Below are positions 10,709-22,131 of a DNA stretch of 64,000 nucleotides, piece after piece. The notes below the pieces were generated by a model that ran no database searches, was not told the DNA's origin, and worked only from the letters and a program-made list of their open reading frames with translations. How positions within the stretch are numbered: the stretch's first letter is position 1; each line of letters begins with the position of its first letter. The position numbers and the translations under genes are program-made. Source of the stretch: Fulvia fulva (Eukaryota; Ascomycota; Dothideomycetes; Mycosphaerellales; Mycosphaerellaceae); contig NC_063022.1 in NCBI RefSeq assembly GCF_020509005.1, positions 1,054,001 through 1,118,000 on the forward strand. Reading direction: 5' to 3'.

Positions 10709-11342
10709 GGTGATTAGTATTTTGATAGAAGAATAAATGAGAAGTAATGTCAGCGAAACGAGAGACTGTGTGCCACCACAAACCGTGAGGTTCATGCAAA
10801 GCCATGTGTATTTGTACCCACGGAGGGCTCTGGGTAGTGGCTTACTGTTCGGCAGTATAAAACGCCATCTTTGCAATATCGTGCCCCCTTCTGAAGCTTC
10901 GTCGGCATTTCGAACATAGAGTTCGTGGTATAGACGGCTGATGTTCTTGTCTCTCGTATAGGCTGTTGCAGGGCTGACTCGCGCGAAGTGTAACGTTTCC
11001 GAGGAGCGTGGAGCCAGATCAGGCGTTGTTACTAACCGCAGGCAGAAGCATGGCTTGAGATGTACTATTTTGCGAGCATCATTTCTGGTCACGCGCCGCG
11101 TCGCTACCCCATACCATCCACGCCATCCTTCTGTTGTTGCGTCCCTTCTGTCCTTAGCACCTGCCCTGTAGGGCTTAGTGTCCAGGTGCAGGTTGCCAAG
11201 AGATAATGCTTGAGAATGTAACACCTCGGCAGGGCTCAAGATGCTGCTCAAAGGCAGAGCCAGGGTTTCGATACTGCCGTGAAGTGCAAAACACAACCTT
11301 TTGGCGGCAACCGTCTGGTCGAGGACCTGTCTTGAAGGATGT
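10709..11342. other. Intergenic, upstream of the oxidase pseudogene
   Basis: The pseudogene's frame stays open for about 220 codons upstream of its start, but that extension precedes a clear signal peptide and has no protein-like features. No separate gene seen. Confidence 0.4.
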
Positions 11343-12127
11343 TCATCGCCATTTCCAGTCTTCACATTCAAAGTTCGCGTAGCAGAAGAACTCGTTGCTC
11401 AAGCCTTTGCTGTGCTCCGGTTCGAAAGTGGTCGTCTTGGTGCCCAGCTTGCCATACAATTTGCCGATCGTCTCTTCCATTCTCTCCCCGGTGCATGAGA
11501 CGAAGCGAAGGCCATTCTCGGCATTACCCGACCAGTTCCTCGCCAGATATCGTACTGTGAGCGCCGTCTTCGTCTGGCAGTCGGTCGACAGGAAAGGCGG
11601 ATCGGCCATGATTCTGTCAAACTTCTCTTCCAGGGCTGGCGGCAAGCGCAGTGGGTTCTGGAAATCGTAGAACTGGAAATCCGGTCCTACAACCTCGAAG
11701 CGCTGATCATACTCCAGTAGACACAACTCCGGTCTAGGAAGAGACTCATCTTCGGCAAGGATATTCCTCAACGCCACATAGACGCTGGGAGCAGATACCA
11801 CAGCGACTGCCGAGTCCTTGGTCGCGCCATGCAGCAGTTGTCGTGCTAGAAGACGTGCAGTGGCGTCTGTGTACCAGAACTGGCTGGCGTTCCAGTCTTC
11901 ACCGAAAAGGTCCATGCTGAGCTTGCCATTTCCAGCGCCATTCTCAAAGTCCGCCTCTGCTTGGGCTTTGAGATCTTCAAACTGCTTCGCCTTGGCATCC
12001 TTTTCGCGGTTGAACAGCTGGAGGGCTGCGAGCGTGTCGGCTGGTAGTTGGCTAGGGATGTGAGTATGACGTGCAGTGGTTTCGAACGGTGTCGTTTGGC
12101 CTACGGAATATCATCGTCGTCGTCCAT
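11343..12127 (-). CDS. EFM5: Protein-lysine N-methyltransferase EFM5 (eEF1A methyltransferase)
   Basis: Exon 1 is only 23 nt (12105-12127). A 53-bp intron follows (12052-12104, GTAGGC...CCTAG), then exon 2 (11343-12051); together 243 aa, matching the roughly 250 residues of yeast Efm5. The N-terminus is acidic (MDDDDDIP), followed by LPADTLAALQLF as in the family. The SAM-dependent class-I fold carries the amino-methyltransferase signature DPPFLS around residue 158 and an FWYTDATARLLA segment in the N-terminal half. The orthologue methylates elongation factor 1A in the cytoplasm; older annotation calls the family N6-adenine methyltransferase-like (N6AMT2). It is divergent to the Ndfip-like gene, 591 bp apart. 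Identification is firm. Confidence 0.92.
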
Positions 12128-12718
12128 GATTGATGATGTGCAACCTGACGATGTCTTGCTCAGAGAGGTGCATCTGACGACGATATGCAGGCGGTTCTCT
12201 GTATGCCACGTGCCTGGGGAGGTTGTGATATGACACGTTGTCGTGAACAAAGTGCAGCATCTGTCTTGAAACAAAGAAGATGAAGCCAGTCAAAATTTGA
12301 TTAGTCACGACGGAGAAACGGCGTTAAGATGTCTGTTGCGACATGATACATCACACGCCGCTCGGCTCTCAGGCGACGCTTCTTACAAGCCTTCCCCACC
12401 TGGCGCACAGTCCCATCTGGCGCACAGCTTAACCAAAGCCAACTCTTGTCCAGGTAACGCCAGTCAAGTTTTGACGCCGACTATCTAACCTTAGTGAGAG
12501 TGTGGTGTCGGTGGGATCGTGCAGCACATGGGGAAGACTTCTACTGCGCCGCCTCTCTCCTACCAGCACCCGCACCTGCACCAGCACCAGCACTCCTACC
12601 ACATCAACCACCTTCTTTCCACCTACTTCGCTTCTCATATACGCCACACACACGCTTCGACATCATCTGCCACTGTTTTCACCACATTTCTTCGCGCGCT
12701 CCAGCAACGCAGAGCGCC
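12128..12718. promoter_or_regulatory. Divergent intergenic region between EFM5 and the Ndfip-like gene
   Basis: 591 bp between two start codons pointing away from each other. The right half (about 12540-12718) is rich in C and A on the plus strand with CACCAGCACC-type repeats, as expected for a fungal 5' leader. No coding signal. Confidence 0.5.
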
Positions 12719-13851
12719 ATGAGCTCGCAGCGCTATCAGCCTGTACGTAACCACCTGGGCACTCTGCCCGCTCGCCGCCTGCAGGGGCCACACCACCGGG
12801 AATGAAACAACATACTCATATCACCTCCACACAGGTAGCAGCAGCAGACGACGACGACGACCATGTATCAGGACCCTCACCGGTCGCAGCTCCGGACTCG
12901 CCGCCACCCTCATTCCGCTCCCAGCAATCGTCGCGGCGGCCATCCCGCGAACACCAACACCAGACCTCCGACGAGCGCGACCTCGACGATGCCTTTGATG
13001 CACCTTCCGACGATGAGGACGATGATGATACACGCGACAGGAGGCGTTTAATGGGTGGCAGTGACGCCACATCACCCGCAGGATCACAGGGCAGCAATCA
13101 GCTACGGCCAGGCGCACCGGCACGCGCACTCACCCCGATACCCACTTTCACACCAGGAGCACCTAGCGGAAGAGTCATCGGAAACAGCTCGGATGGCGTC
13201 TTCGCAAACATAGCCGCAAAGCCTAGAGCTGGAGACGACGTAGATGAGAAGCCTCCGACATACGAACAGGCCGCAGCCGATGCGACGCCACCATACTGGG
13301 AGACGACAGTACTGTCACCATACGCCACGACCGGCAACCCAGATGATGTCTTTATCGACGGTCTTCTGGTCGGCTCGCTGTTCTCCTTCATCTGGAATGC
13401 ACTGATATCCATGTCCTTCCAGCTTATCGGTTTCTTGCTCACCTACCTTCTGCATACTACACACGCGGCGAAACACGGTTCAAGAGCTGGTCTGGGTATT
13501 ACCCTGGTACAATACGGCTTCCAGATGCGATATGCAGCATCTGTAGGACATCCTTCTGACGACCCGACAAATGGCGCTCCCGTGGAAGCCGTACCCGATG
13601 ACCCGAACTCGCACGACTTCGACCCGAGCAAAGTGGCAGGAGCAGACGGAGCGGCAGCCGCGGCAGCAAGTCTGTCAACCACCGACTGGCTTTCATACGC
13701 ATTGATGATCGTGGGCTGGTTCATCCTGATCCGGGCAGCGACAGACTTCATGAAGGCACGGCGGCAGGAGGCGTTGGTGCGATCCTCGCCGGATAGGGGT
13801 CTGGGTGTTGCCGTTGTGGCGGAGAATGAGCGTCCCGAAACCAGCGTTTGA
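12719..13851 (+). CDS. Ndfip/Bsd2-family membrane adaptor of the Rsp5 (NEDD4) ubiquitin ligase
   Basis: Exon 1 is 24 nt (12719-12742, MSSQRYQP). After a 92-bp intron (12743-12834), exon 2 runs to 13851; 346 aa. The cytosolic N-terminal half is acidic and Ser/Pro-rich and includes the PY motif PPTYEQA, the WW-domain ligand used to recruit NEDD4-type ligases. It is followed by the characteristic hydrophobic region starting DDVFIDGLLVGSLFSFIWNA, a second segment (QLIGFLLTYLLHT), the conserved GSRAGLGITLVQYGF stretch, a charged loop, and a third helix (LSYALMIVGWFILIRA). In yeast the relative Bsd2 directs metal transporters and other cargo to vacuolar degradation from Golgi/endosomal membranes. 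The protein belongs to that family; exact cargo is unknown. Confidence 0.9.
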
Positions 13852-14413
13852 AGGATTAGTGTGACATGAGCGATGAATACGGGTATGGCAGGCATGGAGT
13901 TTGGGCGTTTCGATACGGCATGTCGCTAAGGTGCGCTGCGTGGATTTTGTTTGAGTCACTACTACTACCCCACCCCTACTACAGCACGACTGATTGATGA
14001 GTGGGAGTCTTGCATAGTTCGCGAGGGAATGCATTACAGAATTTTAGGTGGACTTTCGTCTGCTTTGATACCCATCCCTTTGACTCATTCCCATTGCGAC
14101 GCATTGGTAAAATTCGAAGGTCTCACATCTGTACGACACGCCCAAGTGAAGCTGATCGCACCACAAGCATAGCGAAGATGAGAATCTCTTTGGACACCCC
14201 GTGCGAACACACATGTCGAAATGGGGCCATGCATGATCGGCCGGAAGGATTCCGAGCCGCTGCAGCACTTCGTTCCTTGGTTCTTCAGCCGCAGCTGTTG
14301 AGGATCGGGATGCTCTTTCGCTATTAACATCTACCTGGCACTAGTGTCGAGACACAACAAGGCAATGATATCAGGCTATCTTCGACCTGACCGTCCACTG
14401 GTCGTTATGCTCG
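13852..14413. other. Intergenic before the HET gene
   Basis: Overlapping short frames on both strands, none with a recognisable product. It holds the 3' region of the Ndfip-like gene and the promoter of the HET gene. No specific element found. Confidence 0.4.
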
Positions 14414-16966
14414 ATGGAGCACCTCTTACTTCCTCACGGAGCGACAGTGCCTCGATCAGAAAAGGTCCCTCATATCGCCGATCAATATGATAATGGCTCT
14501 TTCCTGGACTACCCGATACGCAGCCGCTTCAAACCTGTGTACGACCTGTTCGTCACGGACGGTGACGAGGCACATTACGACAAGGGTCGACTGCAGGACT
14601 CTGCCATGCAAGCTGAGCTCAATGCTTTGATGCAAACCTGGCTGTTCTTTGGTCTGCTCCACGAGGTCTTCGGCGATCGAGCTCCGGCCAGTGCTTTCCT
14701 GACCCAAGACACTGAGACCTCTCAGACTCTCGTAACGACAATCAATCTACCAGGGATAGCACAGGAGTGGATCCCACAACACACAGATCGCGACGAGAGC
14801 GAGCGTCATGAACTCCTCGAGCACCTCGTCATCTGCACTCAGCGAACGAACGATTTCATGAAACAAGTGCGTCGCCAGCTTGACAAGACAAGCAGCTGCA
14901 ATATGATCATGGTCACAATCGCAGCTCTCGGTGAGACCATGGAGAGTATAGTACTCGAGACTTTGCACAAGGGAACACGCAGCATGCCCACCACATGGGC
15001 GTCTTTCTACGACTCGGAAGATCTGGTAGCGACTATGTTGCATAACAACTGGTGCCCCGCCGATGTGGCTGCCTGGAGGAATCCCGAGGGCAGTGAGATT
15101 CAGATGCTGTACTATCTCAGCAAGGTGGTACAGCCGCAGGTGAAAAATCATAGCCATTGCGATGGGGCTCAGTGCGTGGCGAGTCAGTATAATATGGCCC
15201 AGACTGAGTTGTTACATCGCTGCGCTGATCGAAGTTGTGGTGACTTTTACGTGGATGATGTGAAGGTGATGGATGCGTTGGCTGATGGATACATCGCGCT
15301 GCTCGATATTAGCTGTGAAGATGATACGCAAGATTTGAGAATTGATGTCGTATCGTCGAAAGATGGACAGGCTTACATCGTGCTATCTCACGTGTGGGCT
15401 GACGGCCTGGGCAACCCTTTTGCGAATGCACTACCGGGGTGTCAACTGGCTTACGTGGCACGCATCGTACAGAGCATGAGAGACAAAGCACCGAGTGAAG
15501 AAGGCAAGCTGCTCCTCTGGTTGGACACTCTATGCTGTCCGGTACGTAGCGATGATCACCGAGCGATGTGCCTGGAGCGGATGACGAACATCTACAAAGC
15601 AGCTGCATACGTTCTTGTTTTAGACGGGCCGCTCGAGCACTTCAGCTTAGACGATCTAGACGCGATCGAGATCTGTATGAGACTGAAGTACTCAGGATGG
15701 ATGCGACGACTCTGGACACTTCAGGAAGGCGTTCACGCCAACAGACTGTGGCTTCAGCTCAAGGACGAGTCCGTCAATCTCGATCTCGTCGAAGAGTATC
15801 TCTCTGGAATCTACAAAACCGATACCATCCACGAGTCGATCGTCCTGCCGCTGATCGCATACATGAGAGAGCTGCGAGGCCTGATCAACCGCCGCGCAGC
15901 GAATCGTGGACCAGCTGGCTTAGCAGAGGTTATTAGAGCCTTCAAACAGCGCTCTGTCTCCGTTGCCACCGACGAACCTCTGTGCTTGGCCAACTGCTTG
16001 GACATTGATCAGCGAGTAATAGTCCGGGTGCGTCCAGAAGATCGGATGAAGACGTTCTGGCGTGTACTGCCAGACGTCCGCGACTCCGACAGCGAGGTCA
16101 GAGGGATCCCGAGAGGTATCATCTTCTTCCGCGAAGCAAGACTGAGTGAGCCTGGCTACCGATGGGCACCCGCATCAGTCATGCACAAGCATGAGTTCGG
16201 CAATCTCAGGAAGCCCAAGATTGTGGGCGATCTAGCGCGGATTACACCGCAAGGGCTTGTAGCCAAATATCCCGCGTGCGAAGTGACTGTACCGTGTCAG
16301 CTCGAAGAAGCGGACAAGGTCCGATGGAACGAGCTACTGAAAAGTGCTCCAGCAGCACTATTCATCCGCTACCATGAGAAGAAATGGTTCTGTATGACCT
16401 GGAACGCAGCCCCGGGGAGACACGTTGAGCCCGACTCAATCATGAAGCATATGCAAGCAGACGGAGGCACCAAGATCTTCATTGCAGAACCCGCCCTCGA
16501 CGAAATGTTAAGCGACGAAGCCAATCGTAACGCTGCTCAGCTCATGACCGGGACTATTGTGAGTGGAGACAGCGATAAAATCCACTTCCGCAGCGAGAAA
16601 TACGCCACCATGGGGTCTTTACCCAAGAACCTCGTAATACAACTAGAAGCAGTATGGCAAATCGCCCAAGACCCCGAGCTACGGTCTCTCCTATCGCCAA
16701 GTCGCAAGGATCCGGATGAAGGTCCTCTGTATCCTGAACTTCCACAAGACGAGGGATTAAGGCAATTACCCAACGATGGAGCGCAAAGACTCTTCGATCT
16801 TGCCGATGAAGCTCTGCAAGACGAGGAGCTGGCACGAAGCTATGGTACTGCGACACGGCAGATGATGCGGGAGAATCTTGCTGGTTTGACTATGTTCATG
16901 GTCTCGGAGCGGTGGGGGCAGATTGGGAGGACGTGGACTGGCGAGCAGGTGTGGTGTGTTGACTGA
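14414..16966 (+). CDS. HET (heterokaryon incompatibility) domain protein
   Basis: An uninterrupted 850-aa frame. Residues about 320-345 contain YIVLSHVWADGLGNPFANAL, the first HET block. It is followed by LLLWLDTLCCP (about 366), ERMTNIYKAAAYVLVLD (about 386-402), and WMRRLWTLQEGVHANRLW (about 430), the standard order of the HET domain. The N-terminal 300 residues have His/Cys-rich stretches (HSHCDGAQC, CADRSCGDFY) that could bind metal. The C-terminal 350 residues contain no repeats I recognise. HET proteins trigger cell death when genetically different hyphae fuse and are often polymorphic accessory genes; partner and allelic specificity cannot be read here. Lack of introns and no in-frame defect suggest it is intact. 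Confidence 0.88.
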   Translation: MEHLLLPHGATVPRSEKVPHIADQYDNGSFLDYPIRSRFKPVYDLFVTDGDEAHYDKGRLQDSAMQAELNALMQTWLFFGLLHEVFGDRAPASAFLTQDTETSQTLVTTINLPGIAQEWIPQHTDRDESERHELLEHLVICTQRTNDFMKQVRRQLDKTSSCNMIMVTIAALGETMESIVLETLHKGTRSMPTTWASFYDSEDLVATMLHNNWCPADVAAWRNPEGSEIQMLYYLSKVVQPQVKNHSHCDGAQCVASQYNMAQTELLHRCADRSCGDFYVDDVKVMDALADGYIALLDISCEDDTQDLRIDVVSSKDGQAYIVLSHVWADGLGNPFANALPGCQLAYVARIVQSMRDKAPSEEGKLLLWLDTLCCPVRSDDHRAMCLERMTNIYKAAAYVLVLDGPLEHFSLDDLDAIEICMRLKYSGWMRRLWTLQEGVHANRLWLQLKDESVNLDLVEEYLSGIYKTDTIHESIVLPLIAYMRELRGLINRRAANRGPAGLAEVIRAFKQRSVSVATDEPLCLANCLDIDQRVIVRVRPEDRMKTFWRVLPDVRDSDSEVRGIPRGIIFFREARLSEPGYRWAPASVMHKHEFGNLRKPKIVGDLARITPQGLVAKYPACEVTVPCQLEEADKVRWNELLKSAPAALFIRYHEKKWFCMTWNAAPGRHVEPDSIMKHMQADGGTKIFIAEPALDEMLSDEANRNAAQLMTGTIVSGDSDKIHFRSEKYATMGSLPKNLVIQLEAVWQIAQDPELRSLLSPSRKDPDEGPLYPELPQDEGLRQLPNDGAQRLFDLADEALQDEELARSYGTATRQMMRENLAGLTMFMVSERWGQIGRTWTGEQVWCVD

Positions 16967-17452
16967 ATTGCGAAGGTTGTGCCCGCCGTTAGAATCAGGA
17001 GAGTGATGAGGACTCGAACCTGATTTTGAGGCTCTCCGGATTTCAAGCGCTGTGCAACTATCAATCCACAACAAACACAGCCTTGACTACGGCATCGTCC
17101 AGTACCTCGCCGACTTTCAACATTCCAGCCTCCGGCGAAACCGGCCTGATCTAACGCCTTTCACAGCCTTTCAGCAACTCCTACTGCTCCCTCGCCGGCC
17201 AGTCCCAAATGATCGACTTCGGACAGATCGCGGTCGTCGTGCATGGGTTTTTCTACTCACCTGTTAGCTCATGAGCGTTGCGTCATGGCCTTTTCCAGGA
17301 TTGTATGCCCTGATAGTAGCCCACTCGTGATACCTTTTCTCCAACGAGCGTGGAAATCATGAAGATTCACTTCCCGACACGTGCAGGCCGTGCACAAGCC
17401 ATCTCCTCGGCCGCTGCTAGCCGCTCTGTTCATGCGGAACAGCCAGCAACAA
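16967..17452. other. Intergenic between HET and F-box genes
   Basis: Short frames only. A B-box-like sequence on the minus strand near 17005 was examined as a possible tRNA and rejected. It holds the distal promoter of the F-box gene. Confidence 0.4.
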
Positions 17453-17459
17453 TATAAAA
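17453..17459 (+). promoter_or_regulatory. TATA box of the first F-box gene
   Basis: TATAAAA lies 86-92 nt upstream of the start codon at 17545. Confidence 0.4.
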
Positions 17460-17544
17460 TTTCCGGAACTCACTTTCGTCCACTCAACCAAAAGCATAAC
17501 AATGTTATAAGCTCCAAACTCTGTTGGCTCGTCCATCGTCAACA

Positions 17545-18283
17545 ATGTCCGCCTGCCATCGAGTCTTAGGCATCGTCGAGCTTGTCGAGTTCATTATATT
17601 CGACCTACCAATCAAAGACATTTTGACAGTACAACGAGTTTCCACCACGTTCCGCGACTCTATCAAAGCAGCGCCGAGATTGCAGCACGCCCTCTTCAAT
17701 CGCACGACTGCCATGTCACCCGACTACCATCGTTGCAAGGCCCTTGACGACATCAACCCTATCTTTCTCTCAAGATCACGCACCAAGAGCAGCAGACCCA
17801 CAGTCAATCTCCCGCTCAAGCTCCATATCTACCACGACTTCTACTACTTCCCAGGCGAGATCGACCGAACCGCTTGCGCATCCTTTCAAAATGTCCAATC
17901 GACCTATCTCCAAGATGTCCAATACCAACAAGGCTTCTTGGTTAGACATGTACTTACAACGAGTACAGCACCAGGTCAAAGTAGTGCTACATTGCGACAC
18001 GACAAGCGAGGACATGAGAAGGAGGTTGTCCATTGGAGCAGACGTGACTACCGAGGCTCTCACAGTGAGGGAGCTGTTGGCGCTGGCTGTGAGTATGCGG
18101 CGTGCGGCGTATCGATTCGAGATGGAGATGACTGGGGGCCGGGAGAGCTGGAATTGGATTGTGTCTGGATCAGGAGGAAGAAAGTTCGAGTGGAAAGCGG
18201 ATTTTGGTGCGAGCAGAGGGAGAAGATGGTCAAGACTCCGGAGTTCGTGTGGCATCGAGCATCATAGTAACGAGGGTGTCTAA
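17545..18283 (+). pseudogene. F-box protein, reading frame shifted in the middle
   Basis: Starting at 17545, residues 5-55 form an F-box of the dothideomycete type: VLGIVELVEFIIFDLP, then QRVSTTFRDSIKAAPRLQHALF. This frame makes sense to about 17875 (YHDFYYFPGEIDRT). The family's C-terminal half, with the SWLDMYL motif and an LTVRELLALAVSMRRAAYRFE helix, is in a different frame ending at 18283. I found no plausible GT-AG intron to reconcile the two, so a one-base indel near 17870-17890 is the simplest reading. The original frame stays open to 18267, so a shortened product with a foreign tail is possible. It lies in tandem with a related gene at 18554. An F-box would link substrates to an SCF ubiquitin ligase. 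Confidence 0.7.
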
Positions 18284-18553
18284 GAACGGGGGAGAATGGC
18301 GAAAGGCACCTCTTTTAAGGTCAGAATACACTATGAGTATGCGATGTGAATGTCTAAGTAGTGGTGTGTGCATAGCTATTAACTTATTCACCTACAACTT
18401 GCTTCATATGCCATGACGTAAGTATCCACACTTCTCGTGTGCAGAACCACATGAAGCCAGTTCTGCCTCGAGTCTTCTCCACTTCCATCTAAACACTGGA
18501 ACACCCTCAAACAAACCACAGCACCAACCTGAAACCACCACATACCGAGTACA

Positions 18554-19258
18554 ATGGCCGCCGCCGCTCAAGTATTCGCCATCCCAGAACTGTTCGAGGC
18601 AATCCTGTTGCAACTACCTCTGCCAGATCTACTCTTATCACAGAGCGTCAATATCACTTTCCGCGACACTATCAAGGGCTCCGTCAGACTTCAACGGGCC
18701 CTCTTCTTTCGCACGACACAGCCGGCTAGCTCCAGCGCAATACAAGCCCCTCATAAAGGCTCCATCAACCACCTTCTGCTACAATTATCGACCTCCAAAA
18801 ACGGCCATGACTTGCTCCATCCACAGTCCAAGCTCAATCTGGGCAGATGGAGTGAATTTCAGCCTCTCCACGACGCCATCTGGTTCGGTGACGAGCTCCT
18901 AGAGCTTGCAACATCTCATACGGCGTCCAGTATCACACCATCATGGCTCGACATGCACCTCCGACAGGCCTCAATGCCATTGACGATCGTTTGAGACTTC
19001 AAGTTCGGCCTTCAGTATTGGGTCAATGGACAGATGACAATCAATGCTCCTACAGTTAGAACTCTGTTAGGCTTCGCTATAAGCACTCACGCCGCAGCGG
19101 CGCGCTGCGAAGCAGCATGGTATGTAGCCGAGCTCGACAACAACAGTGGGGAGATGACCGAGTTCAGCTTGGACAGAGCGATGTGGGAAGAGAGTTTCAC
19201 CGCTTCGCAGCGCGCTCAGACGATTGAGGAGCCGGTGTTTACGGTGCTCCCAGCCTGA
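18554..19258 (+). pseudogene. F-box protein paralogue with in-frame TGA
   Basis: Same family and strand as the preceding gene, 270 bp downstream. The F-box region reads FAIPELFEAILLQLPLPDLLLSQSVNITFRDTIKGSVRLQRALF, split here only for description. The SWLDMHL motif follows at about residue 136. A TGA at 18992-18994 interrupts the frame. The same frame then continues open to 19258 through NAPTVRTLLGFAISTHAAAARCEA, which matches the family's C-terminal helix. A single substitution (for instance CGA to TGA) explains the break. A 30-bp intron at this place would be too short. It is either a very recent pseudogene or a gene making a 146-aa product. Confidence 0.75.
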
Positions 19259-20708
19259 GTTAGCATTGGGTCAACAAAGAAGAGGGGGGAGTAGCTCGGA
19301 ATGAGCTGTGGAAAGTCATCGCTTGGTCTTGGGAGGTGGGCTCTCAGCGTGGCAGATTGGTTAGGCGAGAAGTAGCAGGTTAGGCAGAGGAGACCTATCA
19401 AGGGAAGGTCCACAATAGAGCATGGAGGAAGGCTGCAGCGCAGCCCACTAATGTTGCTGTGCGGGGCGCGGGTCAACTTCAATGATAGTGGTGGATGTTG
19501 TAGAGTCAAGAAGCTGATTTTATCAGTTCTTGTGAACTTTATACATCTCATAGTAGTAATGGTTATGCTGCAGCACGGTTAGTCCGAATGTGTATAGAAG
19601 CTCTATGGATCATGACTCGCACCATGTTCGTTGGAGATATGGTAGAGGATCGGCAATAGTGAAGTCTCCTGACGTGAACGTAGTTGATGCGTTATGCTTA
19701 GCGAAGCTGTCGCAGCCATTGTTGTTGTATAGATTCCATACACTCTGTTCGAAGGTCACTACGGGCCTGCGGATCAGTCAACTAAGTTTGCAGAAACAAC
19801 CCATCACTTTCATTGCGAAGGGAGGTACTGCACTCTTGTCTGTTCACCATGTAGTCCATTGTCGGGATTCCGGAGCTTGGCTTGCACGAGTGTCAGCAGT
19901 ACGATTCTGGTGACGCCGACGTGCCCAATATGATTGGACCTGACAGGGAAGGTATTAGAGCAATGACCGAATCGCATGTAGTTCACCAAGACCTGGACCT
20001 AACAATCGCATTTAACTTCATTGACTTCTTTCGGGCAAAGACATTCACCGGACTAGACCGGCCAAATGCCGTACTTCGGTAACCTGGACTAGCGTATTGG
20101 CTCGATGGCCCAATCTCGTTCATGGTATTGCGATATCGTCCTTGAAGGTTCATGATTGAGCCATCGACCACGTGCATCTTCGTGTGGCTTATTCAGTAGA
20201 ATCGCCCTATCACATACTTCCAAAGGTAATCAGTCCGCTCTCGTTCGGCTATTACGAGTTGGATGGCTGGACAAAAGCTAGCGTACCGTCAATACGATCG
20301 AATCGTGTGCCAGTCGAACTACCGAGTGCATGGAAAATTCAAGGCTGTGCGCATGGATTGAGATAGGTCTGTCATGGCGTAAGACAACATCTCATTGGCC
20401 TCAAGACTTTGTTTCGAGATATCTTGGCCAGCTACATCCCACGAAAAGCGCTCATACCTGGACGCCTCAGTAGCATGGCCTGAGTCTCAAACGTAGCATC
20501 ATGACATTGAGCACTTACTACCGTGCTACTTCAGGCCCTTCCTCCCATCACGACGCCGAGAACGCCATGCTATGCATATCACATCAACTCCGGCGTGCCT
20601 CGTCGCTTCTTTGAGCTTTCATGCATGTAGCGTCCATCCTTTTTCATTCGGCCTGTGACCCATACATGGCAGGCTTTTGCTCTCTTGGTCTCGATAGACT
20701 ACTTTGTC
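19259..20708. other. Large gene-poor stretch
   Basis: About 1.45 kb with only short frames (up to 111 codons), none with a recognisable motif. No RIP signature, repeats or tRNA seen. The left end carries the 3' flank of the F-box relic and the right end the 3' UTR of eIF3e. Confidence 0.5.
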
Positions 20709-22131
20709 TTACTTGGCGACCGCAGCAGACAGAACTTGTGTTCGGAAGAAGCCACCCTTCGTCCGCTCGATGACCTGCTGGTATACTGAGACTGGTGGGT
20801 GGTTCATGATGACAGTGCCTGCCTTGTAGTCGATCTTCGCATCCACTCGTGTGTCGCGGATGAGGTTGACGATCCACTTCTCACCCTCCGAGTGCGAGAG
20901 GCCGAGTCTGGTGGAAAGGTCCCTAGGATTATATTAGTGAAGTCTCAACACATGCGTTGAGGAAGACTTACTTGATATCGATCCGCTGGTGAATCTTGCA
21001 GTAAGACTCGGAAATAAGGTGACGTGCAGCATCGAGGAATGCGTCTGCTGCGGCCACGAGGAAGAAGTCGGAACGCTGGATCTGCTCTGCTTCTGATAGA
21101 CGTCGCTGCGCTTCCTCAAAGTCGAAGTCCACGTACAACGCCTTGACGAAGCTCGTCACTGGATCGTTGTATTCATACTGCTCCTGCCTCACGACTCGCA
21201 CGAGATCTTTGAGCTGCTTCTGGTAGTTGCCGTAGATGAAAGTCTTGTTTCCTGGTCGGTTGCGGTTTGTGATGACTGCGGCCGAAAGATATCTGAGGAT
21301 CCATGGGCACGAAGTCTGGATGGTGTTGATGTAGGTGGGCGAGAAGAAGAGCTCGGTGAGTTGCTCACGTGCTGGCTCGTGGTTGAAGAACGGGAAGAGT
21401 GCCCAGTGAATCAACCATGTTCGGTGCTGGAGTTGTGCGAGGGCGTTGTTGAAGAGGCGTGTGTCGATGCTCTCCTTGAGCTTCATGATCTCCTCCATGG
21501 CGCTCTCCCAGTTGACTGTGAGGATGTCGCAAGCTAGCTTTCCCCAGGTCGCCGCGCTGACCTTGTCGTTATCAGTGGACAGGATACGGAACTGGTAGAG
21601 AAGCTCGGATGCGCTGCCGTAGTCACCGCAAGTGTACTGGAACTGGCCGAAATCGTAGAGCTGGTCGACCATCTGCTGGGTCACGCCGTGGTTATCCTTG
21701 AGGTAGTTCATGTTGCTCATCTTGTCGCTGCGCAGGTTGTTGATGACATCCTCATTTCCGAGCAGACCCTGGATCTTCTCCGTCTCCTCCTCGTAAATGC
21801 GCCTCCTCTCGAGCACCTCTTCCCGCTTCTTTGTGTATTCTGCGGGTCGCTCGTCCAGATTGTTCAGCTGCGCGTACAGGTCGCCCACGTAGTCGGACAT
21901 GTTGGTCTCCTGGAGCAGCGCATATTTGAGCTGTGTGATGTCTGTGATGTCCTCGTCCTCTGGCGTGTTCTCCTCGACGAAGTTCAGCAGTGGGAATACC
22001 AGGTGACGGTCCAGGTGTGGGATGAGTTTTGCCAGGAGGGACGACTCCTTCGCGATGTCGCTCGAAATGTCGCCGTTGGTGGTATTTCCGTTCAGCATGT
22101 CGCCGGCGGCGGTGGGTTGTGAGTCTGCCAT
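20709..22131 (-). CDS. INT6: Eukaryotic translation initiation factor 3 subunit E
   Basis: Exon 1 (20972-22131), a 49-bp intron (20923-20971, donor GTAAGT, acceptor CCTAG) and exon 2 (20709-20922) give 457 aa, the usual size. The N-terminal eIF3e domain includes [20 protein letters not shown] and the [15 protein letters not shown] segment. The C-terminal PCI domain spans the exon junction ([16 protein letters not shown] then [20 protein letters not shown]), ending with the winged-helix strand [12 protein letters not shown]. The product is a structural subunit of the eIF3 complex that helps recruit mRNA to the 40S ribosome. It is divergent to mL49 with 179 bp between start codons. No anomalies. 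Confidence 0.96.

Noticed and set aside
10709..11371. 220-codon upstream extension of the oxidase frame.
   Set aside because: It precedes an obvious signal peptide and has no family similarity; a chance open frame.
16985..17075. tRNA-Ser-like sequence on the minus strand (CTTGAAA loop and AGGTTCGAGTCCT).
   Set aside because: The T-stem has a mismatch, the acceptor stem has no partner and the A-box does not fit; at best a decayed relic.
18992..19020. Intron that would remove the TGA of the second F-box gene.
   Set aside because: The only GT-AG pair spans about 30 bp with a GTTTGA donor, too short and too weak for a fungal intron.
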